A stretch of 52,000 bases of DNA, taken from contig RHPI01003570.1 of NCBI GenBank assembly GCA_009103225.1, positions 1 to 52,000 of the forward strand, written 5' to 3'. A program made the translations under genes and the position numbers. Below the pieces are notes generated by a model. The model was given only the letters and a program-made list of their open reading frames with translations. It was not told the origin of the DNA and made no database searches. How positions within the stretch are numbered: the first letter of the stretch is position 1; every line of letters begins with the position of its first letter. Below are positions 20,316 through 32,700 of this stretch, in pieces. The stretch comes from Chlorokybus atmophyticus (taxonomy: Eukaryota > Streptophyta > Chlorokybophyceae > Chlorokybales > Chlorokybaceae).

Positions 20316-20765
20316 CAGGATGGCGAGAGAACAGACAGAGAGGAAATGTTTGCTCTGGTGAGGTGACTCGTTGCTGCCCGGCCGACACCGACATTGTTCA
20401 CTTGTTCACATCAGGAGCTCATGCAGTTCAGAAGAACCAATTGCATATGTCAGGCTGACAAGGGAAGGCTTTTGCACACGAATCTTTTTACTTACGATTG
20501 CAAATCAAGGTGTGCTGGATTGCCGATGATCTGTTGTGCTATTTTATGCATGTATTTAAGGGCGGTTTGTAGTGCTATGTATATTGTGCATCGAACGCTT
20601 GCCCTGCTGTTAATGGGGAAAGACGGATTAAGGCTGTGTGCCGAAACTACTTGATGCATGGCCATTTCAAGCAGGCCCGTCAAGGGCAATGCGTATTGGG
20701 AATCTGACATGACATAGTGTCACAATTTGGGCAGACAGCATATCCAAGCTAGCGCTACATGCCCA

Positions 20766-20803
20766 GTAACAGCAAAGCGCATCATGATGCGCTTTGCTGT
20801 TAC
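20766..20803. repeat. Perfect 38-bp palindrome
   Basis: The arm GTAACAGCAAAGCGCATCA is followed immediately by its exact reverse complement, with no loop. It could extrude as a cruciform. A fold-back sequencing artefact is possible. Confidence 0.9.
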
Positions 20804-21456
20804 CTAGCGGTGTCGACACGGTGGGAGCATTGTTGTGTGTGCAAGAAGCATGCGGGAATACTCGTGTGGTTCCATGCTTGACTCGACGTTGAAGTCTGCG
20901 AGTCATCCTCATAGCGATGCAAACAATTATTGTTTCTGCAGGCAACACAGCAAGCGTGCAGTTGCCAACGAGGTCACTCTCACAAGAACGTACTATAATA
21001 ACAACTTATACATTGCAACCATCTACAATTAGCCGGAGTAGTGCACGCCTACACAGATGGACCGGGCATTAACTCTATATATGCTACAATGTCTGATGCG
21101 GACGCTCATAGCGACTGAGCACCATTGTATTGTAGCACAGCTACTACAGTTGCTGTTGCTCATAACCTCTTAAAATACACATATCCGCAGCACAAGCTTG
21201 TATGAACTTGAGCATAAGCACGCGCGTCTCCACATACTGTAATTGTGTTGCTTGAGGTTGGTTGGTTTCGCTATTGCTGCTTGCAGCCAATTCTCTGCCC
21301 CACGACCATTGCATTGCATAGCAAATAGTAGCACTTAGATTAGCGAGGTTGTGGCCCCAAGTATAAAAACAATTGCCCTTGCTTGTTACCTGCTCTACTT
21401 GCTTTGTTGTGCATCCCTGCCTATGCACGCACGTGTGTGCATGAAATACCACAATC

Positions 21457-21509
21457 TATACCCTATATAGGGTATACATAGGAATGAGAGCATATATACT
21501 CTCATTCCT
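21457..21509. repeat. Two adjacent inverted repeats
   Basis: A perfect 20-bp palindrome TATACCCTATATAGGGTATA (21457-21476), then a hairpin with 11-bp arms AGGAATGAGAG / CTCTCATTCCT (21480-21490 and 21499-21509) and an AT loop. No gene adjoins, so a terminator role is not supported. Confidence 0.8.
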
Positions 21510-23329
21510 TTGTGTTCTTATCTAATTTTCTCCCGCAGGTGTACATGTATCACCCTCAAAAGGGCTCAATCGGGGTGGCGCAAGTCACACACTCTCAGCT
21601 GTAAAATGATGTGGTGAGTAAAGACGTTTGGGTGGAGGCCCACTGCACGTTGCAGTGTACACATGTGGCAATTGACACGGGTGCTTATGGAGTCGGTACT
21701 TATGCGATTTGTGGGCAAGGACACAAGTAGCTACACAATGCATTGTCAATCATTAAGCAAAGGGCTGCTTGAGGTTGAAAAAACCAGCGCAATGGAAGTA
21801 TCACCCTAGGTGTGATGTTTCGTGTCAAAAGAGGCCGGCCCGTCATGACAATTTAACGCAGTCATGTCAAGTCCGCTTTTAGATTGATGTATTGGGTTGA
21901 AGAGCAAATAAGATGATATGTGAATCATTCTCGAGTTGTCAAGCTTAAGGGGCATGCATAGACAAATGCATAATGGCTATTCAATTATAAGTGGGTGCTT
22001 TGTTGTACAAATGTTGAAGGTGCTCTTACGTTTTAGGGGTATACCTCTTAGAGTTGGGATGCTGTGTTAAATCTGACAAGGAAGGTTGGTGGTCGTTCTC
22101 TCACATGCTCATGTTTGTCTCTGGTGCTGCGGCTGTATGTAAGTTGTTGCAAGATGGTGTACTGTATCAAAGTCACGTGTGCACAAATGCAGTTACGAGT
22201 ATGCTTGACATTGCATGTGCCTGACACCTTGCATGCTACTGCTGTAGCATACTATCTCTTATGTATACTAGCTTGCTACTTGTTCGTATATCAGTAGGTA
22301 AGTGGGTAGTGAACATGGAGCAGTAGGTGTATACACGTGCGAGTTGATGCATACAATTTTCTTGCCCGCTTACGACGCCACTTGCAACTTACAAGTTTTA
22401 ATGCAATGCAGCATGTAGTGGCGGTGGACATATTGTGCGTCAATGCCATGAACTCGGCGAGCGCGTGAGTTTGCGTGCATAATCATTAATAGCACAAACC
22501 ATCAATCGCTGTGTTAGATTGTTGTAGCACATACGATTGCTTATTACCAAGACTTCGCCAACTTGGAGTCAAGCTAAACAAAACGTTGTGCTTACTATTG
22601 AATGTCGATCAAGTAAACGTCACCTCTCACCTCAATAATCTGCAAGGCATACACACATGTGCGCTCTCGCATCAATCAATCAATTATCGTCGACGTTACG
22701 AAATTGATGTATAAGCTTACTCGATGATGCCGCAGCATTACATGAAAGGATGATATATGTATGTTGTTGCAATTGCACTTATAATTATAATTCAGTTATA
22801 TCGCCTTTGAAGCCTACATATATTGCAGCATGTTCTCACTTGTAATTATGTGTGTGGAGTACGTGTCGCAGGAGCAATTGCATATTACATGTTGTGATGA
22901 ATTGTGCTTTACAAATTGTGTATAGCATTGGCTGTTACACCTTTGCAATGTATAATGGTAGCCATTGGCAAGTGTCCGCAACCTTGTGCAAACCTTTTAG
23001 ATGTTAAATCAAAAAGCTATGGTATAAAACCGTAAAGACCGCGATCGCCAAACAGACTGTAATGCTTTGAAGCAATGCGCACTGTCAACAAGTTAAATAT
23101 GTGCATCTGTTACACCATGTGACTCACCAAGCCGAGACACCTCTCACTATCAATGTAAGAGGAGACTTTATGAAGAAGACTTCGGTAGTAGCATGAAATG
23201 TAAAAATACGAAACAGCCCACAAGTAAATGTTGGTGCTTAAGAAACTATTCTAACCCACGAAGAGCAATGTTTTGTGTAATTCTCGCAAGTTTTAACAAG
23301 CAATGTTCCATTGTCGACGGAGCAGCGCG

Positions 23330-23440
23330 TGACGGGTAAGACATAAGACATGATGGGCAAGGTGTGAAGCGTGATTAGCGTGATAGGCGCAATGGATATA
23401 GCGTGATGTGCGTGGCGTGATGGGCGTGATGTAACGGGTA
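23330..23440. repeat. Short degenerate GCGTGATRGGC repeats
   Basis: Words of the form GCGTGATGGGC, GCGTGATTAGC and GCGTGATAGGC recur about seven times in 110 bp. It is a local simple repeat. Confidence 0.6.
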
Positions 23441-23853
23441 TAGTCGCGTTTATACCATGCTGATGCTCTTTACATTTAAGAACATATTATGGTCTTGAAC
23501 GCCAAGAGATCTACCCCGTCAAGAGCATGAACTTGCCGAAGATGAACAGCATGCTCTTAGCGGAGGTGGAGTCTACCCGGTAGACTGCCCTCCGTCACTG
23601 ACGGTTCGCGAAGGTAGGCTGGCTCGATCCATCAGCCCACGTTGGCAGTTGGTATGCCACCCCACCCCTAACCCACTCCAACCCAAGCTTACAACCCCTC
23701 CACCGCGAGGTCGTTAGCCGGCCGGGGGCGGCGGCGGCGTTTCTAAGGCCGACGGGGAGCGGTGTATCCGTCATCGTCGAGTAAGACGTGGTTGGTGCAC
23801 GGGTAAGGGAGGCTGGGCTGTTGGGAGAAAGGTGAGGGGCTGCGAGGTGTTGG

Positions 23854-26800
23854 ATGGTTGGAGAGAAGCGCAGTGCGGCCGGCAGCGTTGACGTCGAGGT
23901 GACCGTCGCCGCCACCGCTACCGCCGCCTCCGCCGCCTCCGTCGCAGGTGCTGCTGCCTCCGCCCTCGGAGGCGAGGAGGGAAGCGTCAAGAGGGCCAGA
24001 TTGGAGAAGGTGTACCTCGCCCCTGGTGCCGTGATGACGTCCAACAACAACAACAACACCAGCGATGTGGACGGCCATGTTGCTGGCGCCGTCCATATGG
24101 ACATCGATGAGGACTTGCACAGCCGCCAGCTTGCAGTGTATGGCAGGGAGAGCATGCGGCGCCTTGCTGCCAGCAACGTGCTCATCTCGGGGCTCAAAGG
24201 GCTTGGCGTTGAGATTGGTATGTGAGCTGTTCACTTCTGCTCTGTATCCATCTTTTAGCGTTACAGCGTGTGCATGTAAATGCATTGTGCTGCACTTCCA
24301 CAACAGGCGGGTTCTTTGCTAACAATATGGCTGAACACGCCTGGTTGAGGCTACTACAATCCTTCATTTGCATGTTCATAAGCATGCACATGGGAAGTGC
24401 AGGACACTGTCACATGTCACAGTATTGATCATCTGCATGCTTACAAGCATGCATGTCTGAAGTGCAGCTCCGCATAAAAAGTAAATGCAGGATAGTGTAA
24501 CTATAACACCTCGTCACTGCATGTCCAAACTGCTGCAATGCATGGTATATTGTTGAACATTCACGGTACACAGCTTGTTCTCAGGTTCATGAACTTTGAA
24601 CACGTTCATATTATGTATTTTCATGCTTAGTGCGGTGCTCAACGACGCATGGCAGTATCTGCTCATGATTGGGGCTTTTGGACTGCACATCACTTAGCAC
24701 TGTGCTCTGTCCAGCAAGTGTGCTTGTGCTGTTTTTTCATGGACACTGTGCATGTGTTTGAACAACTATTGGTATTATTTGGTAACAAGTTCAAACATAT
24801 ATAGCTCGAAAAGGCAGTGACATCACAAGCCAGTGCATGCTGTTTTGGTTGGGTACAAGCAACAAGACTGTGGTTTGCTAATGCAGTGTTCTTAGCAAGC
24901 TTACAGCGCAATTATTAACTTATGCAGCGAAGAATGTGATTCTCGCTGGTGTCAAGTCAGTGACCCTTCACGACAGCGGCACGGTGGAACTCAAAGACCT
25001 TTCGGCGCAGTTCTACCTCACGGAGAGCCAAGTGGGCACCAACCGCGCCGAGGCCTGTGCCGCGAAGCTGCACGAGCTCAACGCCAGCGTCAGCGTGGCG
25101 GTGCTCACCGGACCTCTGGCAGAAGACGTGCTGGCGGGTTTTGAGGTGCGCATCTTGTTGCAGACATCTATATGTGCGTAGGTGAGCGCGCATTTTTACA
25201 TGCGCGTTTACACGCACACACAGGAGCACATGCACGCACACGCATGTGCTCCTCTTTGTGTGCATGTAAATGCGTGTGTGCGTGCATGCACGCGCATGTG
25301 TGTGCACACCTGCCATGTTAGTTCTTGCACGGCTATGCGCGCGTGCATGTGTTCCGGTGTGCGTGCACGCATGCGCATGTGTGTGCACACCTGCCGTGCT
25401 AGTTCTTGCACGGCTGTGCGTGGCTGCGTGTGTCTTAGAGAACGAATGCAGCCCATTGTCTCATATGAGTGTAATTGCTGCGCAGGTGGTTGTCTTCACA
25501 GAGACAAGTCAAGCTGAAGCGGAGAGGTGGAACAACTTCTGTCACAACCACAGTCCGCCCATCGCTTTTCTCTGGGCGGACGTGAAGGGGTTGTTTGGTC
25601 GCTCTTTCACCGACTTCGGCCCGAGCTTCAAAGTCTTGGACCCGACCGGCGAGGACGCGCACACTGGCATCATTGCGTCCATCTCCAACGACAACCCTGC
25701 TCTTGTGACTTGCGTGGAGGATGAACGCCTGGAGTTTGAGGAGGGAGACTACGTGGTTTTCTCGGAAGTAGTGGGCATGAACGAACTCAATGACAAGCAC
25801 CCCCGCAAAGTGAAGAATGCTAAGCCCCATTCGTTCACACTTGAGGAGGACACCACAGGGTTTGGCCAGTACGTGCGTGGTGGCATCGTGCAACAGGTGG
25901 GAAGGCTGCTGTTGGCTGCAATTGTTGCTGTGTGGTTTTGGGTCTGTTTTGCGAAGCTTTCTGCAGCAGGTGAGTGCACATATATGTGCATGTGTGCGCA
26001 CTCACGTGCGTGTATACATGTGTCCAGGCGCGCGTACTTTGCGTGTAAGCATCTAGACACGTATCTGTATGATATGTACACTCTCGAAACACTCTTACTC
26101 ACATTCTTAACGTGTTCAGGTCAAGCAACCCAAGGTGTTGAACTTCAAGCCATTGAAGGAAGCCATGTCAGACCCCGGCGAGTTTCTGTTGAGCGACTTC
26201 GCCAAGATGGAGCGCCCGCCACTGCTTCACCTGGGGTTCCAGGCCCTTGAGGCCTTTCATCAAGAGTCGGGCCGTCCCCCGAGGCCCGGTGCAATAGAAG
26301 ACGCGGACCGACTCGTGGCCCTCGCACATGACATTAACGAGAAGGCGGGTTCGCAGAAGCTGGAGGGCGTCAATGAGGGCGTGTTGCGCCATCTGGCGGC
26401 GGGAGCCAATGCGCAGCTAAGCCCCATGGCGGCCATGTATGGCGGCATTGTTGGGCAGGAAGTGGTCAAGGCGTGCACTGGCAAGTTCCACCCCATCGTG
26501 CAGGTATGGCACACGTGTGCAGAGTTGGACTTGTGTGCTTTTGCGTGTTTCTGTACTGTGCGCGCGTGCATGCACGTGTACCTGTGTGTGTGTGTGTGTG
26601 TGTGCGTGCGTGCGTGCGCGCGCGCCTGTGCCTGTGCCTGTGCCTACGTGCGTGCACTTATACTAGCGTGCATTTGCACAGTTCTTCTACTTTGATGCAT
26701 TAGAGGCGCTGCCAGCGGAGCCGCTCATGCCAGAAGAAATCAAGCCCGCAAACTCGCGCTACGATGATCAGATTGCCGTGTTCGGCAGATTGTTGCAGCA

Positions 26801-28929
26801 GAAACTCCAAGACTTGCACGTGTTTGTGGTGGGCGCTGGCGCGTTGGGATGCGAGTTTCTGAAGAACCTCAGTCTCATGGGCGTGTCGACCAGTGCCAAA
26901 GGACTGCTTACCATTACAGATGATGACGTGATTGAAAAGAGCAACCTTAGCAGACAGTTTTTGTTTCGCGATTACAACATCAGCCAACCAAAGTCAACAG
27001 TGGCTTCAGGTACATGCCAAGGGTGTCGTGCTTGACTTTCTAGTGGATTGTTTGCAAATGTGGCAATGACAGTCAGGTACATGCCAAGGGTGTCGTGCTT
27101 AACTTTCTAGTGGATTGTTTGCAAATGTGGCAATGACATGTGGTTAGTACTGATACATCTGTCAACAGGTGCTGCGGCATTGATCAACCCAGACATCAAG
27201 ATCCGCGCGTTGCAGAACAGAGTCAGCCCTGAGACCGAGACAGTGTTTGATGACGCTTTCTGGGAGAACACCGATATCGTAATCAACGCCTTGGACAACA
27301 TCTCTGCGCGCTTGTATGTAGACTCGCGGTGCGTCTATTTCAACAAACCCCTGCTGGAGTCCGGCACGCTGGGTCCAAAATGCAACACTCAGATGGTGAT
27401 TCCCAGGTGAGTTGCGTGTGTGCATGTGAGCAAGTGTCACACACATGCGTAAGCTTGCACACCAGTCAATGTCAAGCTGGTGCATAACACGACCTGTTTG
27501 CACTTGCAGGCTTACAGAAAACTATGGTGCTTCAAGAGACCCTCCGGAAAAGCAGGCCCCCATGTGTACGGTGCACTCATTCCCGCACAACATCGACCAT
27601 TGCTTGACATGGGCGCGCTCAGAGTTTGAAGGGCTGTTCGAAAAGACCCCGACGGAGGCCAACCTGTTTCTAAACAAGCCCGAAGATTATGTCAAGAGCA
27701 TGAAACAGGCCGCGGACGCGCAGGCTCGTGAGTCTCTCGAGCGCGTGGTCGAGTGCCTCGTCACGGAGCGTTGTACAACATATGAGGACTGCATAGCGTG
27801 GGCACGCAACAAGTTCGAGGACTACTTTGCCAACCGCGTGAAACAGTTGACGTTCAACTTTCCCGAAGATGCGGCCACAAGCACGGGAGCCCTGTTCTGG
27901 TCTGCGCCGAAGCGCTTTCCGCGCCCGCTGCAGTTCTCCACAGATGATGCAAGCCACTTCACGTTCATGCAGGCCGCTGCCAACTTGCGTGCACAAGTGT
28001 ATAACATCCCGCGGCCGGCGTGGGCTTCTGACCGACAAAGGCTGTCGGAGGCCATCAACAATGTTGTCGTCCCTGAGTTTGTGCCCAAGTCTGGAGTGAA
28101 GATTGTGACCGATGAGAAGGCCACAAGCGTGTCGCAGTATGACGATGACGAGTCTGTCATCGACAAGTTTTTGAATGAGCTGCAAACCCACTCCAAAGAC
28201 TTGCCACAGACTTTCCGCGTGTCCCCCATTGAGTTTGAGAAGGTTTGCACGCATTGACAGAACGGACATGTGTGCAGGTGCATGTCGCTGTTGTTGTAGA
28301 TTGTTCAACAGTGACTGATCTGGTGTGTCTATCAGGATGACGACACCAACTTCCACATGGACCTGATTGCTGGTCTGGCCAACATGCGTGCGCGGAACTA
28401 CTCAATTGAGGAGGTAGACAAGCTGAAGGCTAAGTTCATCGCAGGGCGCATCGTGCCCGCCATTGCCACAACCACAGCACTTGCCACCGGCCTAGTGTGC
28501 CTGGAGCTGTACAAGGCGGTGCAGAGCAAGCCTATTGAATCCTACCGAAACTCCTTTGTGAACTTGGCTGTTCCTCTATTCGCCATGGCCGAGCCCATCG
28601 CGCCAAAGAAGATCACTTTCAACGACCTCGAGTGGTCCATTTGGGATCGATGGATCATCGAGGGTGATGTCACGCTGAGAGAGCTGCTAGAGTGGTTTGC
28701 TGCCAAGAAGCTGATTGCCTACAGCATATCATGCGGGCAAAGCCTGCTGTACAGCTCTCTGTTCCCCAAGCACAAGACCCGCCTCGACCGCAAGGTCTCA
28801 GAGCTGGCCGTTGAGATATCCAAGCTGTCTATTCCAGATAACAGGCGGCATTTTGATGTTGTTGTGGCGTGCGAGGATGAAGAAGGGGAGGACTTAGATG
28901 TGCCGCAGGTTTCCATCCGCTTTCGGTAG
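23854..28929 (+). CDS. UBA1: Ubiquitin-activating enzyme E1
   Basis: Adenylates ubiquitin with ATP and passes it, as a thioester, to E2 enzymes (nucleus and cytosol). Eight exons join in phase into 1089 aa: 23854-24217, 24928-25145, 25486-25896, 26120-26503, 26682-27009, 27169-27406, 27510-28242, 28336-28929; all introns are GT-AG. Order: Ala/Ser-rich N-terminus; inactive adenylation half ([23 protein letters not shown]); first catalytic-cysteine half-domain; active adenylation domain with the ATP loop [12 protein letters not shown] near residue 508 and [10 protein letters not shown]; catalytic Cys about 666 in [10 protein letters not shown]; adenylation end [21 protein letters not shown]-terminal ubiquitin-fold domain from about 985 ending SIRFR. 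The length fits the family (about 1050-1090). ATG 23854 is the first in frame; a start further upstream is not seen. The gene appears intact. Confidence 0.97.
25279..25421. repeat. 81-bp tandem duplication in E1 intron 2
   Basis: GCGCATGTGTGTGCACACCT, CCATGTTAGTTCTTGCACGG and neighbours recur 81 bp later with a few substitutions (GTTCTTGCACGG at 25321 and 25402). It lies wholly within the intron. Confidence 0.8.
26583..26625. repeat. (TG)n(CG)n alternating purine-pyrimidine tract in E1 intron 4
   Basis: 43 bases of strict alternation, TG repeats passing into TGCG and CG repeats. Such tracts can adopt Z-DNA and are length-unstable. Confidence 0.85.
27006..27137 (+). repeat. 67-bp tandem duplication spanning the donor of E1 intron 5
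   Basis: The segment from TCAGGTACATGCCAAGGG is repeated after 67 bp with about one change. The first copy holds the used 5' splice site (27009/27010); the second copy repeats the same CAG/GTACATG donor sequence at 27076/27077 within the intron. Confidence 0.85.
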
Positions 28930-29736
28930 CTAGCATAGGGTAGTTGTGATCGGAGCTAGTGGCTTGGTCGTTGACGATGGCCATAGCGTGCTCTCTGTGT
29001 GGATTTGTTCACCTCAACCAGGAAAAGCAGGTGTACAAAAGATGCAAGAGGGATACTCGTTCATGCACACCCACGTGCACATGCAAACATACAAACAATA
29101 CAAACTGTGTCAGGACGGACACTGATCTGTTGCAGATGGCTGTGTATATAGTGCATTGACGCCCAATTGCCTGGCTCATGTTGGTGTGTACCTGACTGTG
29201 TCACATTGCCTGACTTCTTGCATGGACACACATGCAAGATTGGGTGTGCATGATCGTGTGAGGTTCAGCAGCACAGCACGCTACACATAACCCATGTACA
29301 TATGTACATAGGATGTTACATATGCAAAAGGTTGTTATGTATTTGCATGGACATACATGCAAGGTTGCTCATGAAGGTGCCCACTTTGCAGCTGGGCTCA
29401 TTGCAATGATAGACATTGCAACGGCCGCCTGCACAACTTCTCGTAGTGCCTGATTGCATGTACAAGTCACATTCGCTAGCACCTGCAGAAAGTCCCAAGT
29501 GATTGCCTGGACTGATGCATGGCGAGTTGCAGCTGCACACTCGCCTGCTAAAGTGTGCTATGCCTATGTACTAGCAATAAGCCCCTACTAGCATTGGACA
29601 AATGTGGCTTATATCGCTGAGTTTGAACTCAAAGCGCTAACATGCGTCACGCAGAGGCGGGCCACCAGCGAGGAACTGGTTGCCGCAAGCCGACTAACTT
29701 CTCTTGCGCAAGCTGCTAGCTACCAAGTTCTGTTAA
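28930..29736. other. Intergenic space between convergent genes
   Basis: The 3' ends of the E1 gene (+) and histidine kinase gene (-) face each other here. It is non-coding, with repeated CATGCAAG/GGACATACATGC words at about 29219-29365. No clear AATAAA-type signals were identified. Confidence 0.5.
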
Positions 29737-32700
29737 CTACCTACTTGGTGAGTCTAAGGGTGAGTTTTTGGGTGAGTTTTTGGGTGAGAATAGATCTGTT
29801 GGCGGGGAGGATGGGCTCGTGGGTGGTGTGCAGCGACGGAAGTGTGCCACAAACCCGTATGCGTCGTCTTTCTTCCTTTGTTGCACCGGTTGCACTTTCA
29901 CCGGCTTGGGGACCACACTAAAGTCTAGTGCTAGACGAGGTGCAGGTGGTGATGCGGGCGGGGATGCAGCCTTTTCTGTAGTGATGCTTTGTTGGATGGC
30001 CTCCTTCAATCTGGGCCAGTTAATGGGTTTGGTCAACACGCCTGTGAAGCGATGCTCCGCGACCAGCATGTTGGTGGTCGCCAGAACATCCGCTGTGAGG
30101 GCGAAAATAGGAAGCTTCCCTGCTACGCCTGCACAGACAAGTGATGATTGAGAGAGACATGCAAGCACTTTATGCACCGCTTTTTGGTTGAAGTTAATGA
30201 CGCTTCCCACTTACCTGGCAGTGTGCGAATGATGTCCACTGCAGCTATCCCGTCGAGAACAGGCATCTGCAAGTCCATGAACACAACGTCGTACACGTCT
30301 GATCCCATGTGCTGGATGGCGGCCACGGCTTCGGCGCCATTGTTGACCACGTCAACGCGATGCCCCTCTTTGATCAACATGCGCTTAATCAACTTCTGGT
30401 TCACCGGGTTGTCTGAAAATGCACACCACACAGAGTCAGCAAAAGTGCTCACCTCTTCTTCTGACACTATAAGGCACGCGCGCGTGCGCACACGCACGCA
30501 CGCACAGTTGAAGGGAGTTACTAGTGTCATACCTTCCGCGACGAGTATGGTTGCACAGACTTTGCCAAGCGGGCTTTGCGAGCCATCATTGTCGCTGCCG
30601 CTGCTGAAAGGGAAGCTGGCAACGCTCCTTGGTGAGCTGCTTGCAAAATGGTCAAGGTTCGACCGCTCTGCTGCAGTTGGGGACTTGGGCAAAACCAGCG
30701 TTGCCGTGCGCTGCAGCTTGACATAGAAGATGAATGTGCTCCCCTGTTACACAAGGAGTCACGAATGTTAAGTCAGTTCAACTATAGGTGTCGTGTTCAA
30801 CACACGCTCCCATCAAGGTTAATTGGTTGGTTAACAAACCAGCATGACAATCACCATATGTTGCTTACCGTTCCAGGAATGCTTTCAACACGTACGTCAC
30901 CACCCATGGCATTAATCTGTTCAACAGGACAGGTTTGCAGATCAGCACCACGAGTATGTCGCATACCTATTTGCTCTAACTACAACTATCAGCATGCTCA
31001 CCAGGTGTTTGCTGATGGCCAACCCCAACCCCGTACCGCCAAACCTCCTGCAGTAATCACAACTCCAGTCAGCAAGAAGCAGCCTTTGGATTGCTGAGCA
31101 GATAATATATGCCAACTTGTACTACCTTGTAGTTGACGAGTCGGCTTGGCTGAAACGCTGGAAAAGCCTTGACTTCTGATCTTCGGTTATGCCGAGCCCA
31201 GTGTCCTGGACCCGAACTTCGTAGCAGAGCGAGTCCTGGTCCCAAAGCTTTGCACTGCCCAGCAGTGCCTCACTCTTCGGCCAGTCCAACTCTTTAATAT
31301 TGTCAACTTTGCGCAGCGAGAGCGTAACACTCCCTCGCTCTGTGCAACACATGGTTGAGTTTTGGACTGTCTTTACTGCTACAGACTGGTGCCTGTACAA
31401 GCCGCAAACCTGATGCGTGCCAACATACCTGTAAACTTGATTGCATTTGACAGAAGGTTGTTTAGGATCTGCGAACAAAGCACACGCACTAGTCAGCACA
31501 TTGTTTGAACCGCAGAGTAACAATTGAAGTCACCAGACCATTGCTGGCATTTGTACGCGTGACATGTTGGTTACCTGTCTAAGCCGTGTTGGGTCGCCCC
31601 GTGCGATGATGGGGCTGTCGTGAGGCTCGGGCATCTCAAGAGTCAGTGTGAGCTTCTGCTCAGCCGTGCGGCCGTGAAAGAGTGAGCACACGCCGATGAA
31701 CACGGCGCGAAGGTCAAACTCTACGTCCTCCAGAACCATGTGACCAGCTTCAATCTTGCTGAAGTCGAGTATGTCTAAAAAAACACGAAGAAACGTCAGC
31801 AACAGTTCTCAATTGCATTCAAGTGGGAAGAAAGGGACTAACCGTTAAGTATAGTAAGCAAGAGCTCCGCAGAGCCATGCATTGTGGTCACGTAGTCTGC
31901 TTGCTCTTCGTTGAGGTCTGTTCGCATCAGCAGCGACAGCATTCCCAGCACGCCCGTCATAGGTGTTCTCAGTTCTGTGCCATCAGGGAAACCAGTGTCA
32001 GACTTCCAAACCTACTTACTTTGTATGTGTAGTTTAGTGCTTCCGCTTAGCCACTATGCCTCGAGTGCTTCCACTCACCGTGTGACATAGTAGCCAAAAA
32101 AGCACTCTTTGCTCTGTTGGCAGCATCAATCACGTCTCTTGCATCGCATTCAGTGGTGATGTCCTCAAACATCCACACCTGAGTGCAAACACTAAGGTTA
32201 GGTTGAGAAAGAGCCCGCCATTGTGATGCCTCTTGTGCACCCTCACTCATACTGATGCTTGCTTGCTCACCCTTCCTCGAGCGCGCCCGCGCAACGGATA
32301 GCAACGCAATCGCAAAACGCAATGCGGATCCATCAATGGCATGACTATCTCGGCGCCCGGCGCAAGGGGCTCCTCTTCTTCATCGCTGCTGAGGGATGGC
32401 CTAAATAGTTGCTGTGGGCACGACATACAACAATGAGTCCAATGACAGTTTTGCACACATCCTGCACCAAATGCACCTCGCGCAATCAAGCCAAGCGCCA
32501 CCACAGCAGCAGTGTCTCACCTGTGCAATGAGCCACTCTTGTAGCGCTACCGATGAACTGCAGCGCTTCGACAAGGCCTGCGAGGGGATTGGTCAAGTTT
32601 GCACCGTATTTGTGAGGAATTCAACACGCGCATATCATGTTGGGGGACACGCAAGACACGGATGCTTGAATGCACATATACACGCACCTGCATGGCTTGC

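Larger units (their letters stand above)
20316..23853. other. Long intergenic region, no gene
   Basis: More AT-rich than the surroundings; no ORF of convincing composition. It holds a perfect 38-bp palindrome (20766-20803), two hairpins (21457-21509) and a small GCGTGATG-type repeat (about 23330-23440). The last 300 bases are GC-rich and likely include the promoter and 5' UTR of the E1 gene. Confidence 0.5.

Noticed and set aside
23590-23640. tRNA gene suggested by a B-box-like GGCTCGATCC
   Set aside because: No matching acceptor stem, A box or anticodon arm could be drawn around it.
23595-24303. Long minus-strand frames over E1 exon 1
   Set aside because: Shadows of the GC-rich coding exon; their protein is low-complexity and unrelated to any family.
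25182-25517. Cys/Val/His-rich frames inside E1 introns
   Set aside because: Produced by the TGTGCATGCG repeats in all frames; they lie within introns with clean GT-AG ends.
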